64,000 bases of DNA, from assembly GCA_014529385.2 (NCBI GenBank), contig CM043957.1, positions 71,259,003 to 71,323,002 of the forward strand. The letters are read 5' to 3'. This document shows, in pieces, positions 21,203 through 31,445 of the stretch. The position numbers and the translations under genes were made by a program. The DNA is from Adiantum capillus-veneris (lineage: Eukaryota; Streptophyta; Polypodiopsida; Polypodiales; Pteridaceae). Position 1 is the stretch's first letter. Each line of letters opens with the position of its first letter. The notes below the pieces were generated by a model, which made no database searches, was not told the DNA's origin, and saw only the letters and a program-made list of their open reading frames with translations.

Positions 21203-22078
21203 GTGATCATTAGCTTTACAATAATGGCAACACGTCTTCTTTTTTCCCTTATCACCAGAATTTCCAGCGGAATTTCTGCCAGCAGAAGCATTAGGAACGG
21301 AATTTTTGCCACTCGCAACAGAACCATAAGAAGTGGCTGCATTACTGTTACCACCCTTTCTTTGAGAAGCAATAAAAGCCTGTTCAATTGCACGCTACCT
21401 AGTTTTGTTTTTTCTAGAAAGTGACTCTTGCAACAGCAATGTGCATAATGCATCATACTTGACAACTTTAGGATTTCCTTGGGTCATAAGTCTCCAAGTA
21501 CTAGCAAAAGTTTGGTAAGAATCTGGTAAGGCATCAAGAACAGTCTGCACAAGGGAACTGTCTGAGATGACTTCACCTGCAGAAATAAGTTGCTCGTTGA
21601 TATCCTTGACACTAGCAAGGAAAGCGTCCATATCATCTTCCTCATGCATAATCTTCGACTCCAGCTCTTTATGCAGCAAAGAAATTTTAGCCTCATTGCG
21701 ACTTGCATAAAGACCAGCCAAAATATCTCAAGCCTGTTTTGCAGATTTTGCTGAACGGATGTGAGGAACAATGGTGCGCTTCACAGACAACGCAATCAAT
21801 GCATGAGCCTGTGCATCCTTTACATCCCAACAAGCTTGTTCTGCCGTATGCAAAACAACTATAACAGCAGCGATCCTTGCAGCAAGACCTGCAACATCCT
21901 CAACATCGCCTACATCCTTAAAACCAGGACGGACATCAATGCCCTGCACAATGTTCCAAACGCCCTTTGACACAAGAACATGTTGCATCATATAAGCCCA
22001 CATAGGGTAGTTGTCCCCATCCAACTTGTCCTTAGCAGCAAACATCTTGAACACATCTGTGTTGTTGTTGTCAACCAT
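21203..22078 (-). pseudogene. Copia B gag
   Basis: Most likely start is the ATG at 22076-22078 (M-V-D-N-N-N-T-D-V-F-K), since the longer upstream reading is LTR-proximal leader. The gag block D-N-Y-P-M-W-A-Y-M-M follows. Two in-frame stops occur: at 21728-21730 (TGA where the aligned residue is normally tryptophan) and at about 21395. The single C-x2-C-x4-H-x4-C knuckle is intact near 21190-21235. Confidence 0.85.
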
Positions 22079-22279
22079 GGTAAATGTTGCACCTGATGTG
22101 AAACTTGACCGAAAATAGGAGAAACGGAGCGGCAACAACACCTGTAGTGGAAACAGAGGCCGAAATGAGCCCGAAGTATTTGTCGACCTGCGAACACTCG
22201 CCAAAGCTCACTGAAATCGGAGAAAGTGAGCAGGCGTGTACTGGAGCAGCTGGCGACTAAGCCCAGGAGGACGCAACCA

Positions 22280-22291
22280 GCTCTGATACCA
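22280..22291 (-). other. Copia B primer-binding site (Met-i tRNA)
   Basis: Reverse complement TGGTATCAGAGC, two bases from the 5' LTR, is the classic plant Copia primer site. Confidence 0.93.
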
Positions 22292-22293
22292 AT

Positions 22294-22520
22294 TGTTGAA
22301 ATTAGGGTTGCAAAGAAACACACACAACTTGGAGAAGACGAAGGAAGCTCAAGGCACACAACAGAGAGTGTATAACTTAGTGTGCAATGGAAAGATAGAT
22401 AGCCCTAGAGTGATGGGCGTATATACAATGCTCGGGGGAAAAAACCTCCTAAAGAGGGAAAAAATGCCCCGGCGGTCCTAGTGTGTTCACACACATCACT
22501 ACCACATGTATATGGTAACA
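22294..22520 (-). repeat. Copia B 5' LTR
   Basis: 227 bp partner of 17492-17719, ending GGTAACA, followed by the target duplicate ATGTC. Confidence 0.95.
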
Positions 22521-23254
22521 ATGTCCCCATAGCCCAACTCTCTAGAGTTTCAACTGATGTAGCTAAAATAAAGCTTGAGACACACAAGACCCATTCCAAT
22601 ATAACAAAGAAAACATACAAGTGGGTCCCTAAAGCTTCTTTAGCAACCATAGCCAGTGCTAAAAGACAGGAACTTGGTAAGAGACATCCCATTCGCCCCA
22701 AGAAATGTAAAGAAACGTTGCGTTGGATTCCTAAAAAACTATTGGAAGCCCAAAGATACTATAAAGGAAATGATCAAATCTGGGTGCCAAAACGTAAATT
22801 GTGCTCTTACTTGTCACCGGGCCCATGTGAGCTCAATCCTATGGCTCCAAAACAAATTGAAGATTGCGGAAAGGAAAAAATCACGGAATGCTACACACCT
22901 GCTCTAGAGCTAGTTTGGGTACCAAAGAAAGAACAATTTGTTCCACCTAGCTCAGGAAGAACGAAATCAAATGAAGCTTGTTGCTCTTCGTGTAGTTCTT
23001 ATACGGAAATAGAAGCTTCAACACAACGTCCACCTACCATTGTACATATCCATACAAGCAAGAAAGAGTTTGCACCTCCCATTGTAAGTTCACCACCTAC
23101 AATAATATTGCAAATAAAATCATGGGAGAGTACCTTACCACCCTTGCAACTAGATGAAATGCATAGGGCGGTCGAAAACCCAAGAAGGGGGGAGTGTTTG
23201 CTGACATCTATTATTCACTTGCTTCCCTCTCAACCTTCCTCCCTGACCTCTTAA
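22521..23254 (+). pseudogene. Gypsy pol extension, W-[VI]-P-K repeat region
   Basis: This is the other side of the Copia B insertion; removing Copia B and one target copy (5,034 bp, a multiple of three) restores the same frame as PR2. The protein is basic and holds four copies of a W-[VI]-P-K motif at 22622 (Y-K-W-V-P-K), 22724 (L-R-W-I-P-K), 22781 (Q-I-W-V-P-K) and 22916 (L-V-W-V-P-K), plus a weak M-A-P-K in between. Spacing is irregular (34, 19 and 45 residues). No known domain is recognised. It ends at a stop at 23252-23254. No transmembrane segments are seen, so it does not look like an env-like protein. Confidence 0.7.
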
Positions 23255-23273
23255 TCTCCAATCTTAGGGAATG

Positions 23274-23285
23274 TATATATAAAAC
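23274..23285 (+). promoter_or_regulatory. TATA-like box before the 3' accessory ORF
   Basis: TATATATAAAAC stands 136 bp upstream of the 23421 ATG, in an otherwise noncoding gap of the Gypsy element. It could drive a separate short transcript. A splice-acceptor-like GTGTACAG also lies just before the ATG. Confidence 0.4.
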
Positions 23286-23420
23286 CTTATACTCACAAAA
23301 ACAAGATAAAAAAGTAAAAGAGCAAGAGCCATAACACAAAATCATAAAAACACATTATGCACAAGAACACGACCCTTGTAATATTTGCACTCTAACCATC
23401 ATCTATTTGCGTGTACAGAT

Positions 23421-23747
23421 ATGGCTAGTACGCTAGAGTCATCCACTCCTGCCTTGGGTGAGAGGTACCCTCGTTACTTTTCACAAATGTTCCACATGGT
23501 CTTTCCGGTGCTTGAATGTGAATGGGATTTGGTAGGTATGCTAGCATGTAAGAGGAATTTTGAGGAGTTAGAATGGTTGATACGTCTCTTGACCATGACT
23601 GACCCATACTTAGTAGAGAACGTTTCTCCCATTGCACAAGCCTACCCTTTTGACCAAGATAACTATAGGCGTCTAGTGACCTTCTTAGTAAACATGGATA
23701 CCTATGATGAAGAAGAAGATTTACATGACTACACATATGGCACATAG
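23421..23747 (+). CDS. Gypsy 3' accessory ORF, unknown function
   Basis: 108 codons from M-A-S-T-L-E-S to Y-T-Y-G-T with no internal stop, unlike the rest of this element. The centre is hydrophobic and aromatic (F-S-Q-M-F-H-M-V-F-P-V-L-E-C-E-W-D-L-V-G-M-L-A-C) and the C-terminus acidic (D-E-E-E-D-L-H-D). No signal peptide, membrane helix or known motif. It lies after the pol extension and before the 3' LTR, where Athila/Tat-type elements carry extra ORFs. I do not recognise it. An earlier in-frame ATG at 23385 exists, but the 23421 start follows a splice-like CAG. Confidence 0.5.
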   Translation: MASTLESSTPALGERYPRYFSQMFHMVFPVLECEWDLVGMLACKRNFEELEWLIRLLTMTDPYLVENVSPIAQAYPFDQDNYRRLVTFLVNMDTYDEEEDLHDYTYGT

Positions 23748-25241
23748 GGTCTCATGGATGATGACTTTGTTTATCTTGACGACGAGGATAAGGGTTTAGT
23801 CTTAGGGTTTCCCCCCAATCTGTACAATATCCTATTCTCTTAACTCTCTAAGGGGAGTGCAAATAATTAGGTTAGGGTTCCTTATGTTTCTTTTAATTGT
23901 TTTCAATAAGTGTTGGTACCTTTTCCCACTGATGTGCCTCTTAGAGGTATTCTTTGTGTTTCCTAGTGTGTACATGAACGTGTTGCTATTGTTAGGATTT
24001 GGACCTTTATGGAATCTTTCTCTAGTTCACACTTCAAATCAAGCAGGATCATCAACACAAATAGGTGTTTCTTGTCCATTAGCATTGTCCCTTATCTTTT
24101 TTGCATCCATGTTTGTCTGCTTTAATTGTGATTAATAGCATAATATTTAATGTCTTTGTTTAGTATCAAACATTAAATTCAATGTAATTTTTGTCATAAT
24201 CACTTGTCTAGGTTTAAAAATCAAGCAGTCCGACTAAGCTAGTTTGACCAAGCTAGGCAATAGAGATCTTCTTTTAATACCATGGGGAATGCCTTCCTAA
24301 TAATTAATGGTTACTTAGGTTCTTAATCCGATTTAGGCAGCATTGTGTGAAATGTACTAGAGCTTTCTAGTGGGCTTAGTCCCTATTGACCTTTAGCTTA
24401 AGTATTATAAAGGGATTTTACTAGTGTGATGAGCGTGGGGAGGGTAACAATGTTATATGTTATATGAGCGTGGGGAGGGTAACAATGTTATATGACCCCC
24501 CAAAGTTACAAAATTAAAATGCTGAAAACGAATAAACAAAAAATCAAAGTGCCACAATGTAAAATCTTAAGCTGGAAGAGAAATCTCAGCTTGATTTGGT
24601 ACTTCACTCACATGTATCGCCTATGGTACTAGAGCCCTAGAGGTTCCCAATGTGGGCGCTTTTCCTTGAAAAGCAAAAAACCCAAGGCATACAAAATAAG
24701 CACACACATCAAAATTGAATCACTGTGAAAAGACTTTAGGGGGTCAAAGAAAAGGTAATCAGTCAGGCAATGATTTCATGAGAAATTCCTTTTATCGTAG
24801 CTTAACTACAAGGTCTTCTAGGTATAGCTCTAGTCAGCCCTCGAACATGAAATACTTGGCTCTCGCGATTAAACAACTTAATTGACCAGAGAAAATTGAG
24901 AAGCTTACCCATGGTATTAATAGTCGATCTTTAGTGCCTTTCGACCGTTAAATTACTGACCCCATACATGTTTAATTTTTTACCTTTACAGCTGTTTATG
25001 CGTTTGATTAAATTGCAATTTAATGTTTATTGCTGACAAATGGTTTAAAATTATGTTACCAATCAAATTGTATACATACAACTGCATATGCTTTTTAATT
25101 GCTTATGAGAATGCAATTACTGTGCCAATGTTGTTTGATTTTGCAACAATGACTGAAGGAGGCTAAGGACATTCATCTCAAAAGCTCTTCCACCTTGATG
25201 AACGAGCTTCAACTCAATAGCTTCCGAGGACGGAATCAACA
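23748..25241 (+). other. Gypsy 3' noncoding region
   Basis: About 1.5 kb without a credible gene. It contains a short tandem repeat of GAGCGTGGGGAGGGTAACAA at about 24426-24500 (two copies) and AT-rich stretches. Confidence 0.6.
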
Positions 25242-25256
25242 TCAGGAAGGGGGGCA
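25242..25256 (+). other. Gypsy polypurine tract
   Basis: CAGGAAGGGGGGCA lies directly before the 3' LTR TGTTAACC. Confidence 0.8.
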
Positions 25257-25587
25257 TGTTAACCCTCACGGCTCACGGACATCCTATCACCTACGATGGA
25301 CGTTGTAACCTACAACGGACGTTGTATTATTTACTTGCTAGAGTCAGGTACCGAGCTTGTCGGTCCAATAGGAAAAGGGTAAGAGTGATCGCCGATGAGA
25401 GGCGCACTCTAACTGGAACATTCAAGGGATTAGTTGGCTAAGCATGTGCGCCCAAGTGTGAATGGGGTGAGCTCATATAAAAGTCAACTAAACCTAAAAT
25501 TCACTCATTCTCTCATTTGTGCAATTGAAGAGTGCTCTTGCTCCATCTCCATTTTCTTCTTCTTCATCTCCTTGTGTGTGTGTGTGT

Positions 25588-25664
<77 letters not shown>

Positions 25665-25925
25665 CGTGAGAGAGAGAGAGAGAGAGTGCGATCAAGCATT
25701 GCGGCGGCACGACGGCGGCAAGGCGGTTGAGCACGGCGTAGCGGCGTCTCCCTCTTCTTCGCGGCGAGGAATCCTCCACAACAGGAAGCATAGAGCGGTG
25801 AGTGACACACCAACGCCATCTTTGAGCTTACTAGTTTAGGCTTGTTGTGTGCTTGGAGCCATTTGTGGCTCGCACACAGTGTATCGGCAAGTTCCTTGCA
25901 TTGACACGTGCGATATACGCGCACA
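25257..25925 (+). repeat. Gypsy 3' LTR
   Basis: 669 bp partner of the 5' LTR, longer because of a ~22 bp duplication near 25300 and an expanded (TG)n/(GA)n tract at 25573-25686. It ends GCGCACA, then the host Copia A reading resumes with GCGAC. Confidence 0.93.
25573..25686. repeat. (TG)n then (GA)n microsatellite in Gypsy 3' LTR
   Basis: About 90 bp of TG repeats, one TATGCG break, then GA repeats. The 5' LTR has only a short version at about 7697-7740, so the expansion happened after insertion. Confidence 0.95.
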
Positions 25926-27185
25926 GCGACTTGTGGGGACATATGCCAAGTGAAGTCTCTAGGGGGAGAGTTATACTTCCTAATATTCATAGACGACTCT
26001 ACTAGAAAGGTGTGGGTTTATCTCTTGAAGCAGAAAAGTGACATCTTTATTGTCTTTCAGAAGTTCTTAGCATTGGTAGAAAACCAATCGGATAGAAAGC
26101 TAAAAGCTTTGTGCAGTGACAATGGAGATGTGTCCATCTCCTCCGAGTTCAAGGACTTTTGCAATATAAGAGGCATTAGAAGACAGATTACGATGCCTTA
26201 CACACCCGCCCAAAACGATGTGATTGAGAGAATGAATATAACCATTTAGGAACGGGTCACTTCTATGTTGTCTACGGACAACTTAGCTCAAGAATTTTGG
26301 GGAGAAGTTGTTACGATGACTGCTTACTTGATCAATCAATCACCTAGTACACCACTAAAGTAAAAGGTTTTGCAGGAGATGTGAACGAGCAAAGAGCCCA
26401 GCTATGACAGATTATGTGTATTTGTGTGTGAGGCATTCTCACACGTACCAAAAGCGCTTAGACAAAAGCTAGACCCCAAATCACACAAGTGCATCTTTAT
26501 TGGATATGGTGTAGATGGAGAGATAGGATATCGTTTTTGGCACCCGGAATCAAAGAAATTTATACATAGCTCACAAGTGATATTCAATGAATCTAAGATG
26601 CATAAAAATCCAGTGAAAGACATTGAATATCGTAGAGTATGGTTTGAGGATGTCTCCTCTTCACTTCGGTTACACAGAATGTTGGACGTACTAGTGATGC
26701 ACGTTCCACTAGCACACACACACATGTTGCTCCACACACACACACACACACACACACAGAGGAATCCAACAGTCAAGCACTTCAAAAGTCTGTTCATATA
26801 TCTCATGCACTTGAGCGTTTTGAGCCAGGTTTGGACTACTTGTTAGTCACTGATTGCAGTGAACCCACTTGCTACAAAGAGGCCATTCAAATGAATGATA
26901 GTGTGAAGTGGGAAGAGGCTATGCAATATGAGTATAACGCAACTTTAGACAATGACACTTGGGAATTACAGAGTTACATGTGGGTAAGCAGGTATTTCCA
27001 TGCAAATGGGTGTACAAGAAGAAGTATATCACAGATGATCCCGAGCCTAAGTATAAGGCAAGATTGGTTGCAAAAGGGTTCAAGCAAACAAAAGGCGTGG
27101 ATTTTGATGACGCCTTTTTCTCTAGTGGTCAAGATGACTACATTGCATCTTGTGCTTGGTCTAGTAGCCATCAAGGACTTGGAAT
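25926..27185 (+). pseudogene. Copia A integrase core and RT start
   Basis: Resumes as D-L-x-G-D-M, L-G-G-E-L-Y-F-L-I-F-I-D-D-S-T-R-K-V-W, C-S-D-N-G-D and the E-containing block ending E-R-M-N, so the integrase triad is recognisable. A stop follows at ~26247. The C-terminal block (C-I-F-I-G-Y-G, G-Y-R-F-W) is at 26480-26545. A (CA)n microsatellite sits inside the acidic hinge (26713-26758). RT starts near 26990 (F-P-C-K-W-V-Y-K-K, A-R-L-V-A-K-G-F-K-Q) and ends abruptly after K-D-L-E at the Copia C LTR. The palm with the Y-V-D-D box is missing. Confidence 0.88.
26713..26758. repeat. (CA)n microsatellite inside Copia A pol
   Basis: Alternating CA with two short breaks, within the hinge between integrase and RT. 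Confidence 0.9.
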
Positions 27186-27377
27186 TGAAGGAGTACGAGC
27201 GGAAGTGTGACGCGAGAGAGAGTGCGAGAAGAAGAGCACGACGATATGGTGAACTCGCTCTACTGTAATGTGTAGAGCATAGTGAGTTCTTATTAGGTTT
27301 TTACAAAAAAATATGTGTACATACCTGGCGGCCCGCCCACTTACCTGGGAGACCACATTGGGCTTTATACCCCAACA
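27186..27377 (-). repeat. Copia C 3' LTR
   Basis: 192 bp, four differences from 32544-32735. The next bases 27378-27392 (reversed CTTTAAGTGGGAGGT) are the polypurine tract. Confidence 0.95.
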
Positions 27378-27466
27378 ACCTCCCACTTAAAGTCCAATGT
27401 GGTACTTTAAGTGTGAGAGAAGATACTATACAAGCTAATATACAAGAGATGTAGAGAAGTGATGTA

Positions 27467-27888
27467 CTACCCTACACCTAACTGCTTGCGAAAGTGCGCA
27501 AAGCTCTCTGAGGGAAGTCCTTTTGTAAGTAGATCAGCAGGATTTTCTGTGGTGTGAACTTTGACAAGCTGAATTTTCTTATCCTCGAGCATTTCCCTGA
27601 TGAAATGATACTTCACATCCACATGCTTTGTCTTTGAGTGATAAACTAGATTGCGAGCCAGTTGTATAGCACTCTGACTATCACAATATAACACGGGCAT
27701 CTCTTCTTTGATTCCCAAATCTGTTACTAGTCGATTAAGCCAAATTGATTCTTTGCATGCCTCTGATGCTACAACATATTCAGCCTCTGTAGTAGACTGA
27801 GTAACACAATCTTGTAATCTAGAACGCCATGATACTGCTCCACCAGCCAACGTAAAGACATACCCTGACGTAGACCTTCAGTTGTCTA
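27467..27888 (-). pseudogene. Copia C RNase H
   Basis: Shows G-G-A-V-S-W-R-S-R-L-Q, S-T-T-E-A-E-Y-V-V-A, C-D-S-Q-S-A-I-Q-L-A, H-T-x-x-D-V-K-Y-H-F-I-R-like residues and A-D-L-L-T-K. Acidic residues are intact. It is shifted relative to the RT ORF by one frameshift near 27890 and ends at the natural stop at 27467-27469. Confidence 0.9.
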
Positions 27889-28953
27889 AGTCACCTGCAT
27901 AATCTGAGTCTGTAAACCCTTTACACTTAGCTCCTGACTCCCATAGCATATACGCATAATCTTTGTAGCTTTCAGGTATCTCAATATTCCTTTCACTGCC
28001 TCCCAATGTTTCTTGCCTGGGTTTAACATGTATCGACTTACTACTCCCACTGCAAATGCAATGTCTGGGCGAATAGCAATCATTGCATACATCAAACTAC
28101 CCACTGCAGACGCATATGGAATCTTATCCATTTCAGCCTGTTCTTCCTCAGACACAGGACAATCTTGTTTGCTAAGTTTCACATATGGTGGCAATGGAAC
28201 ACTCAATGCCTTTCCCTTCTCCATATTGAAACGTTGCAAAACCTTATCAATATACTCTGTTTGAGATAACCAAATCAACTTCTTTGATCTGTCTCTCTCA
28301 ATGCGCATACCAAGTATATGACTTGCCTCACCCATGTCTTTCATGTCAAACGATTTTGCCATCTTTGACTTCAAAGCTGAAATTTCTTCCAAGTGCTTGC
28401 CAGCAATCAACATGTCATCCACATACAAAATAAGGATCAGCCAACTACCATCCTTAGCTTTCTTTGTATATAGACAGTGATCAAACTCACTACAATTGTA
28501 TCCTTGAGAAAGCATAAACTTGTGGAATTTATGGTACCATGCCCTTGGTGATTGTTTTAAGCCATAAAGACTCTTTAACAACTGGCATACCCAATCTTCC
28601 TTGCCTTTCTCAACAAACCCTTCTGGCTGCTGCATGTAAATTTCCACATCTAAATCACCATGCAAGAACGCTGTCTTGACATCCATTTGGTGCAACACCA
28701 AATCTAATATGGCAACCAATGCAAGAAAGCATCTCAATGTAGTCATCTTGACCACCAGAGAGAAGACTTCATCAAAGTCAACTCCTTGTTCTTGCTTAAA
28801 GCCCTTGGCAACAAGCCTTGCTTTGTACTTGGGCTGACTATCATGAGCGGTGATCTTATACCTGTGAACCCATTTACAAGGTAGAGCCTTTTTGCCCTGT
28901 GGTAATTTAACTAGCTTCCATGTCTTGTTTTTATGTAGAGCTATCATATCTGA
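27886..28953 (-). pseudogene. Copia C reverse transcriptase
   Basis: 353 codons. Blocks: C-K-W-V-H-R-Y-K, A-R-L-V-A-K-G-F-K-Q-E-Q-G-V-D, D-V-K-T-A-F-L-H-G-D-L, L-Y-G-L-K-Q-S-P-R-A-W-Y, catalytic L-Y-V-D-D-M-L-I-A, and D-M-K-D-M-G-E-A-S-H-I-L-G-M. F-S-L-V-V-K-M appears where F-S-P-V-V-K-M is usual. It is separated from the upstream ORF by an in-frame TAG at 28954-28956, where related elements have glutamine. Confidence 0.93.
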
Positions 28954-30032
28954 CTACATGGCCAATTGCCAATTCCCTGAGTCCTTCATTTGCACTGCTT
29001 CCTTGTAACATGAAGGCTCATTGCAATCAGTCAACATGACATAGTTCATAGATGGAACAAACCTATCAAGAGGTCGCGTGACACGTCCAGATCTACGCAC
29101 AATAGGTGGATCAAGCTCAGCCACAACCTGTGGTTCCACTCTATCTTGCCCTTGCTCCTCTTGAGCCCTGACATTTTGTCTTGCACGTGCAGGTCCATCT
29201 TCTTGGAAGGCAACTCTTCTAATCTCCTCAACCCTCTCTGGTTTAGAATGATATTTATATTCATTAAAGTGAACATCATTGCTGCGGACAACCTTTCTGG
29301 ATTCGGGATCCCAAAGTCTGTACCCCATCTCACCAGAATTACCATAGCCTAGAAGGATGCACTTTCTACTCTTTGGCTCAAGTTTGTTCCTAAATTCCTT
29401 TGGAACGTGAGTATATGCCTCACAGCCAAAGACTCTGAGATGCTTGTATGAGGGCACCTTGCCTGACCATACCATCTCTGGCATTGAATCCTTCTGAAAA
29501 CCTTGCTAGGAGATCTATTTACAAGATGAACAGCTGTTGATACAGCTTCAGCCCAAAACCCATTTGGCAGTTGTGCATTAGACAACATACTTCTGACCTT
29601 CTCTTGTATGGTCCTATTCATCCTCTCAGCAACACCATTTTGAGGAGGATTGTAAGGAGCAATAAGTTCACGTTTTATACCTTTTGACTCACAAAAGTCC
29701 TAAAAGGCCTTTGAAACATACTCTCCACCATTGTCAGTGCGTAAGCATTTAAGCTTCTTGCCACTCTGATTCTCCACAAGTGTCACAAACGTTTTGAAAA
29801 CACTAAACGCTTCATCCTTGTGCTTGAGAAAGTAAACCCATACTTTCCTCGAGTAATCATCTATAAATGTCATAAAGTAAGAAGCTCCCCCTAGAGATAG
29901 GTTAGGCATAGGTCCACACAAATCACTATGAACAAGTGCCAATTGTGTATCTCTTCTACTGCTTCTATGCTTATGTGGCTGTTGTGTTTGCTTACCATAC
30001 AGACAATGTTCACAGAATTCAAAATCATTAAA
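28954..30032 (-). pseudogene. Copia C integrase
   Basis: After the stop at 30033-30035 the same frame gives the C-E-H-C-L-Y-G-K-Q knuckle, H-S-D-L-C-G-P, F-I-D-D-Y-S-R-K-V-W, R-T-D-N-G-G-E-Y, a TAG at 29700-29702, and P-Q-N-G-V-A-E-R-M-N-R-T. A frameshift near 29490 leads to the C-terminal block Y-K-H-L-R-V-F-G-C-E-A-Y and L-L-G-Y-G. The catalytic triad residues are all readable. The acidic hinge runs to 28954. Confidence 0.9.
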
Positions 30033-31445
30033 TCAAAAGCCAGGCAAATAACCAGAACGAGACAAGATTTCCATTCCCTTCTTGGACATATGTCCTAACC
30101 GGCTATGCCACAAAGAAACGTTCGGCTGCTCGGTTACATTGATTACATTTTTAGGGACATTTGATACATAAATCATGTAAAGTCCTCCAGACTTTACTCC
30201 ATGTGCTATTGTCATAGAACCCTTGGATATCTTCCACATGTTCTGTCCAAAAGTGGTGACGTAGCCAGCATCATCAAGTAAACCTGTGCTGATCAAGCTC
30301 TTTGTAATTGCGGGAACATGTCTCACATTCTTCAGCGTGAAAGAAGAGCCATTCTGAAACTTCAATTGAACATCTCCAACACCTAAGATCTCACATGTCT
30401 GCCCATTTCCCAGCCGAACATGATCTTTAGTGGTCACATAAGAGGTAAACCACTCCTTGTTTGGAGACACATGAAGTGATGCCCCTGAGTCTATAATCCA
30501 GTCACTCAGTGCATTTCCATCAGATGCTGTACGAAGAGCTGAGTCCATTGTATTCTTCAAGAAGTAGATGTCTCCTGACACTAGACTGTCATCCTCTGCA
30601 ACAGTGTTTGTCACATTTATTTCTTGAATCTTCACTGAGGACTTGTTCTTCTCACCATGGTCTTCAGCTTTCTCTTTGCCTTTTTCTGTTTTCCATTCTC
30701 TGCAGTCTCTTTTCATGTGACCCTTCTTGCCACAATGGTAGCATTCTATGTCACTCTTGCCTTTAGCACTGCAGGACTTGCTACGAGACTGATTCCTCTT
30801 TCCACCTTTGTACTTTTCGTTGGTCCTTCCCCTGACAACTAAGGTTGTTCCTTTGCCTTTGTCCATTGTCTTTCTATTGGTTTCTTCAGTAAGCAGACTT
30901 CCTTCTACACCTGCTATGTTCAAACCATCTGGAGGTGCAGAATTACTCAAAGCTGTGCGAAAAGTGTCCCAACTTTCCAGCAATGTGATCAATAGGAACA
31001 AAGCTCTAACAGGTTCATCAAACTTGACACCTTGAGCTGACAACTGACTATAGATTGTGTTGAATTCATTCAGATGATTGGACATAGGTGTCCCTTCTTT
31101 CATCTTCAAGTCAACAAGCTTCTTAAGCCAGTATACCTGTGAAGCTGCACTCTGCTTCTCATAAAGATCACTCAGCTTTAACCATGCTTGATAAGCCGAC
31201 ATCTCGTCTGCTACATTGAAGTAAACGCTTTCTGCCAAAGTCAGCATAATGGTAGAAAGTGCCAATTCATCCATTTCACTCCATTCATCTTCGTCCATAT
31301 CTTCTGGTTTTATCCCCTTGAGCTTTATAGGTTTTATCTGCTTCTTTTGTACCAACACGTGCCAAATCTGCTTCTTCCACAATGGGAAATTGGTTCCATC
31401 CAGCTTCTTGATATTGTAAAGAGCAGTGTCCTGTGATCCAGCCAT
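30033..31445 (-). pseudogene. Copia C gag and protease
   Basis: Open for 470 codons from M-A-G-S-Q-D-T-A-L-Y-N-I-K-K-L-D-G-T-N-F. Gag has L-W-K-K-Q-I-W-H-V-L, and the zinc knuckle C-Y-H-C-G-K-K-G-H-M-K-R-D-C is intact. Protease has D-W-I-I-D-S-G-A-S-L-H-V, then V-R-H-V-P-A-I-T-K-S-L-I-S and the pre-integrase L-W-H-S-R-L-G-H-M. It ends at a premature TGA at 30033-30035. Apart from that stop this part looks functional. Confidence 0.93.

Larger units (their letters stand above)
17492..22520 (-). mobile_element. Copia B retrotransposon, complete with 5 bp target duplication
   Basis: LTRs at 17492-17719 and 22294-22520 both run TGTTG..TAACA, and ATGTC flanks both sides (17487-17491 and 22521-22525). 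Gene order on the minus strand is gag, protease, integrase, RT, RNase H. The primer site next to the right LTR fits initiator Met tRNA. LTRs differ at about nine positions plus one indel of ~228 by eye, roughly 4 percent. Coding damage is two in-frame stops and two frameshifts. Confidence 0.96.
7404..25925 (+). mobile_element. Gypsy retrotransposon, ~13.5 kb without Copia B
   Basis: Bounded by two related LTRs (7404-7974 and 25257-25925), with an Asp-tRNA-like primer site after the 5' LTR and a purine tract before the 3' LTR. The order is leader, gag, protease, RT, RNase H, integrase, a long extension with a second retropepsin-like domain, then a separate small ORF and ~1.5 kb of noncoding DNA. 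The flanks are GTCAC and GCGAC, a plausible but mutated 5 bp target duplication inside the integrase reading of Copia A. The 5' LTR starts GG instead of TG. LTR differences by eye are roughly 4-5 percent plus indels. The primer site and extra 3' ORFs recall Athila/Tat-type Gypsy; no chromodomain is seen. Confidence 0.9.

Noticed and set aside
22280-22291. Possible tRNA remnants at the GCTCTGATACCA sites (also 32530-32541)
   Set aside because: These are primer-binding sites of Copia elements; no cloverleaf surrounds them.
16783-23254. Reading the Gypsy 3' extension as an env-like gene
   Set aside because: No signal peptide, transmembrane helix or cleavage-like site; the text fits a retropepsin domain plus W-x-P-K repeats.
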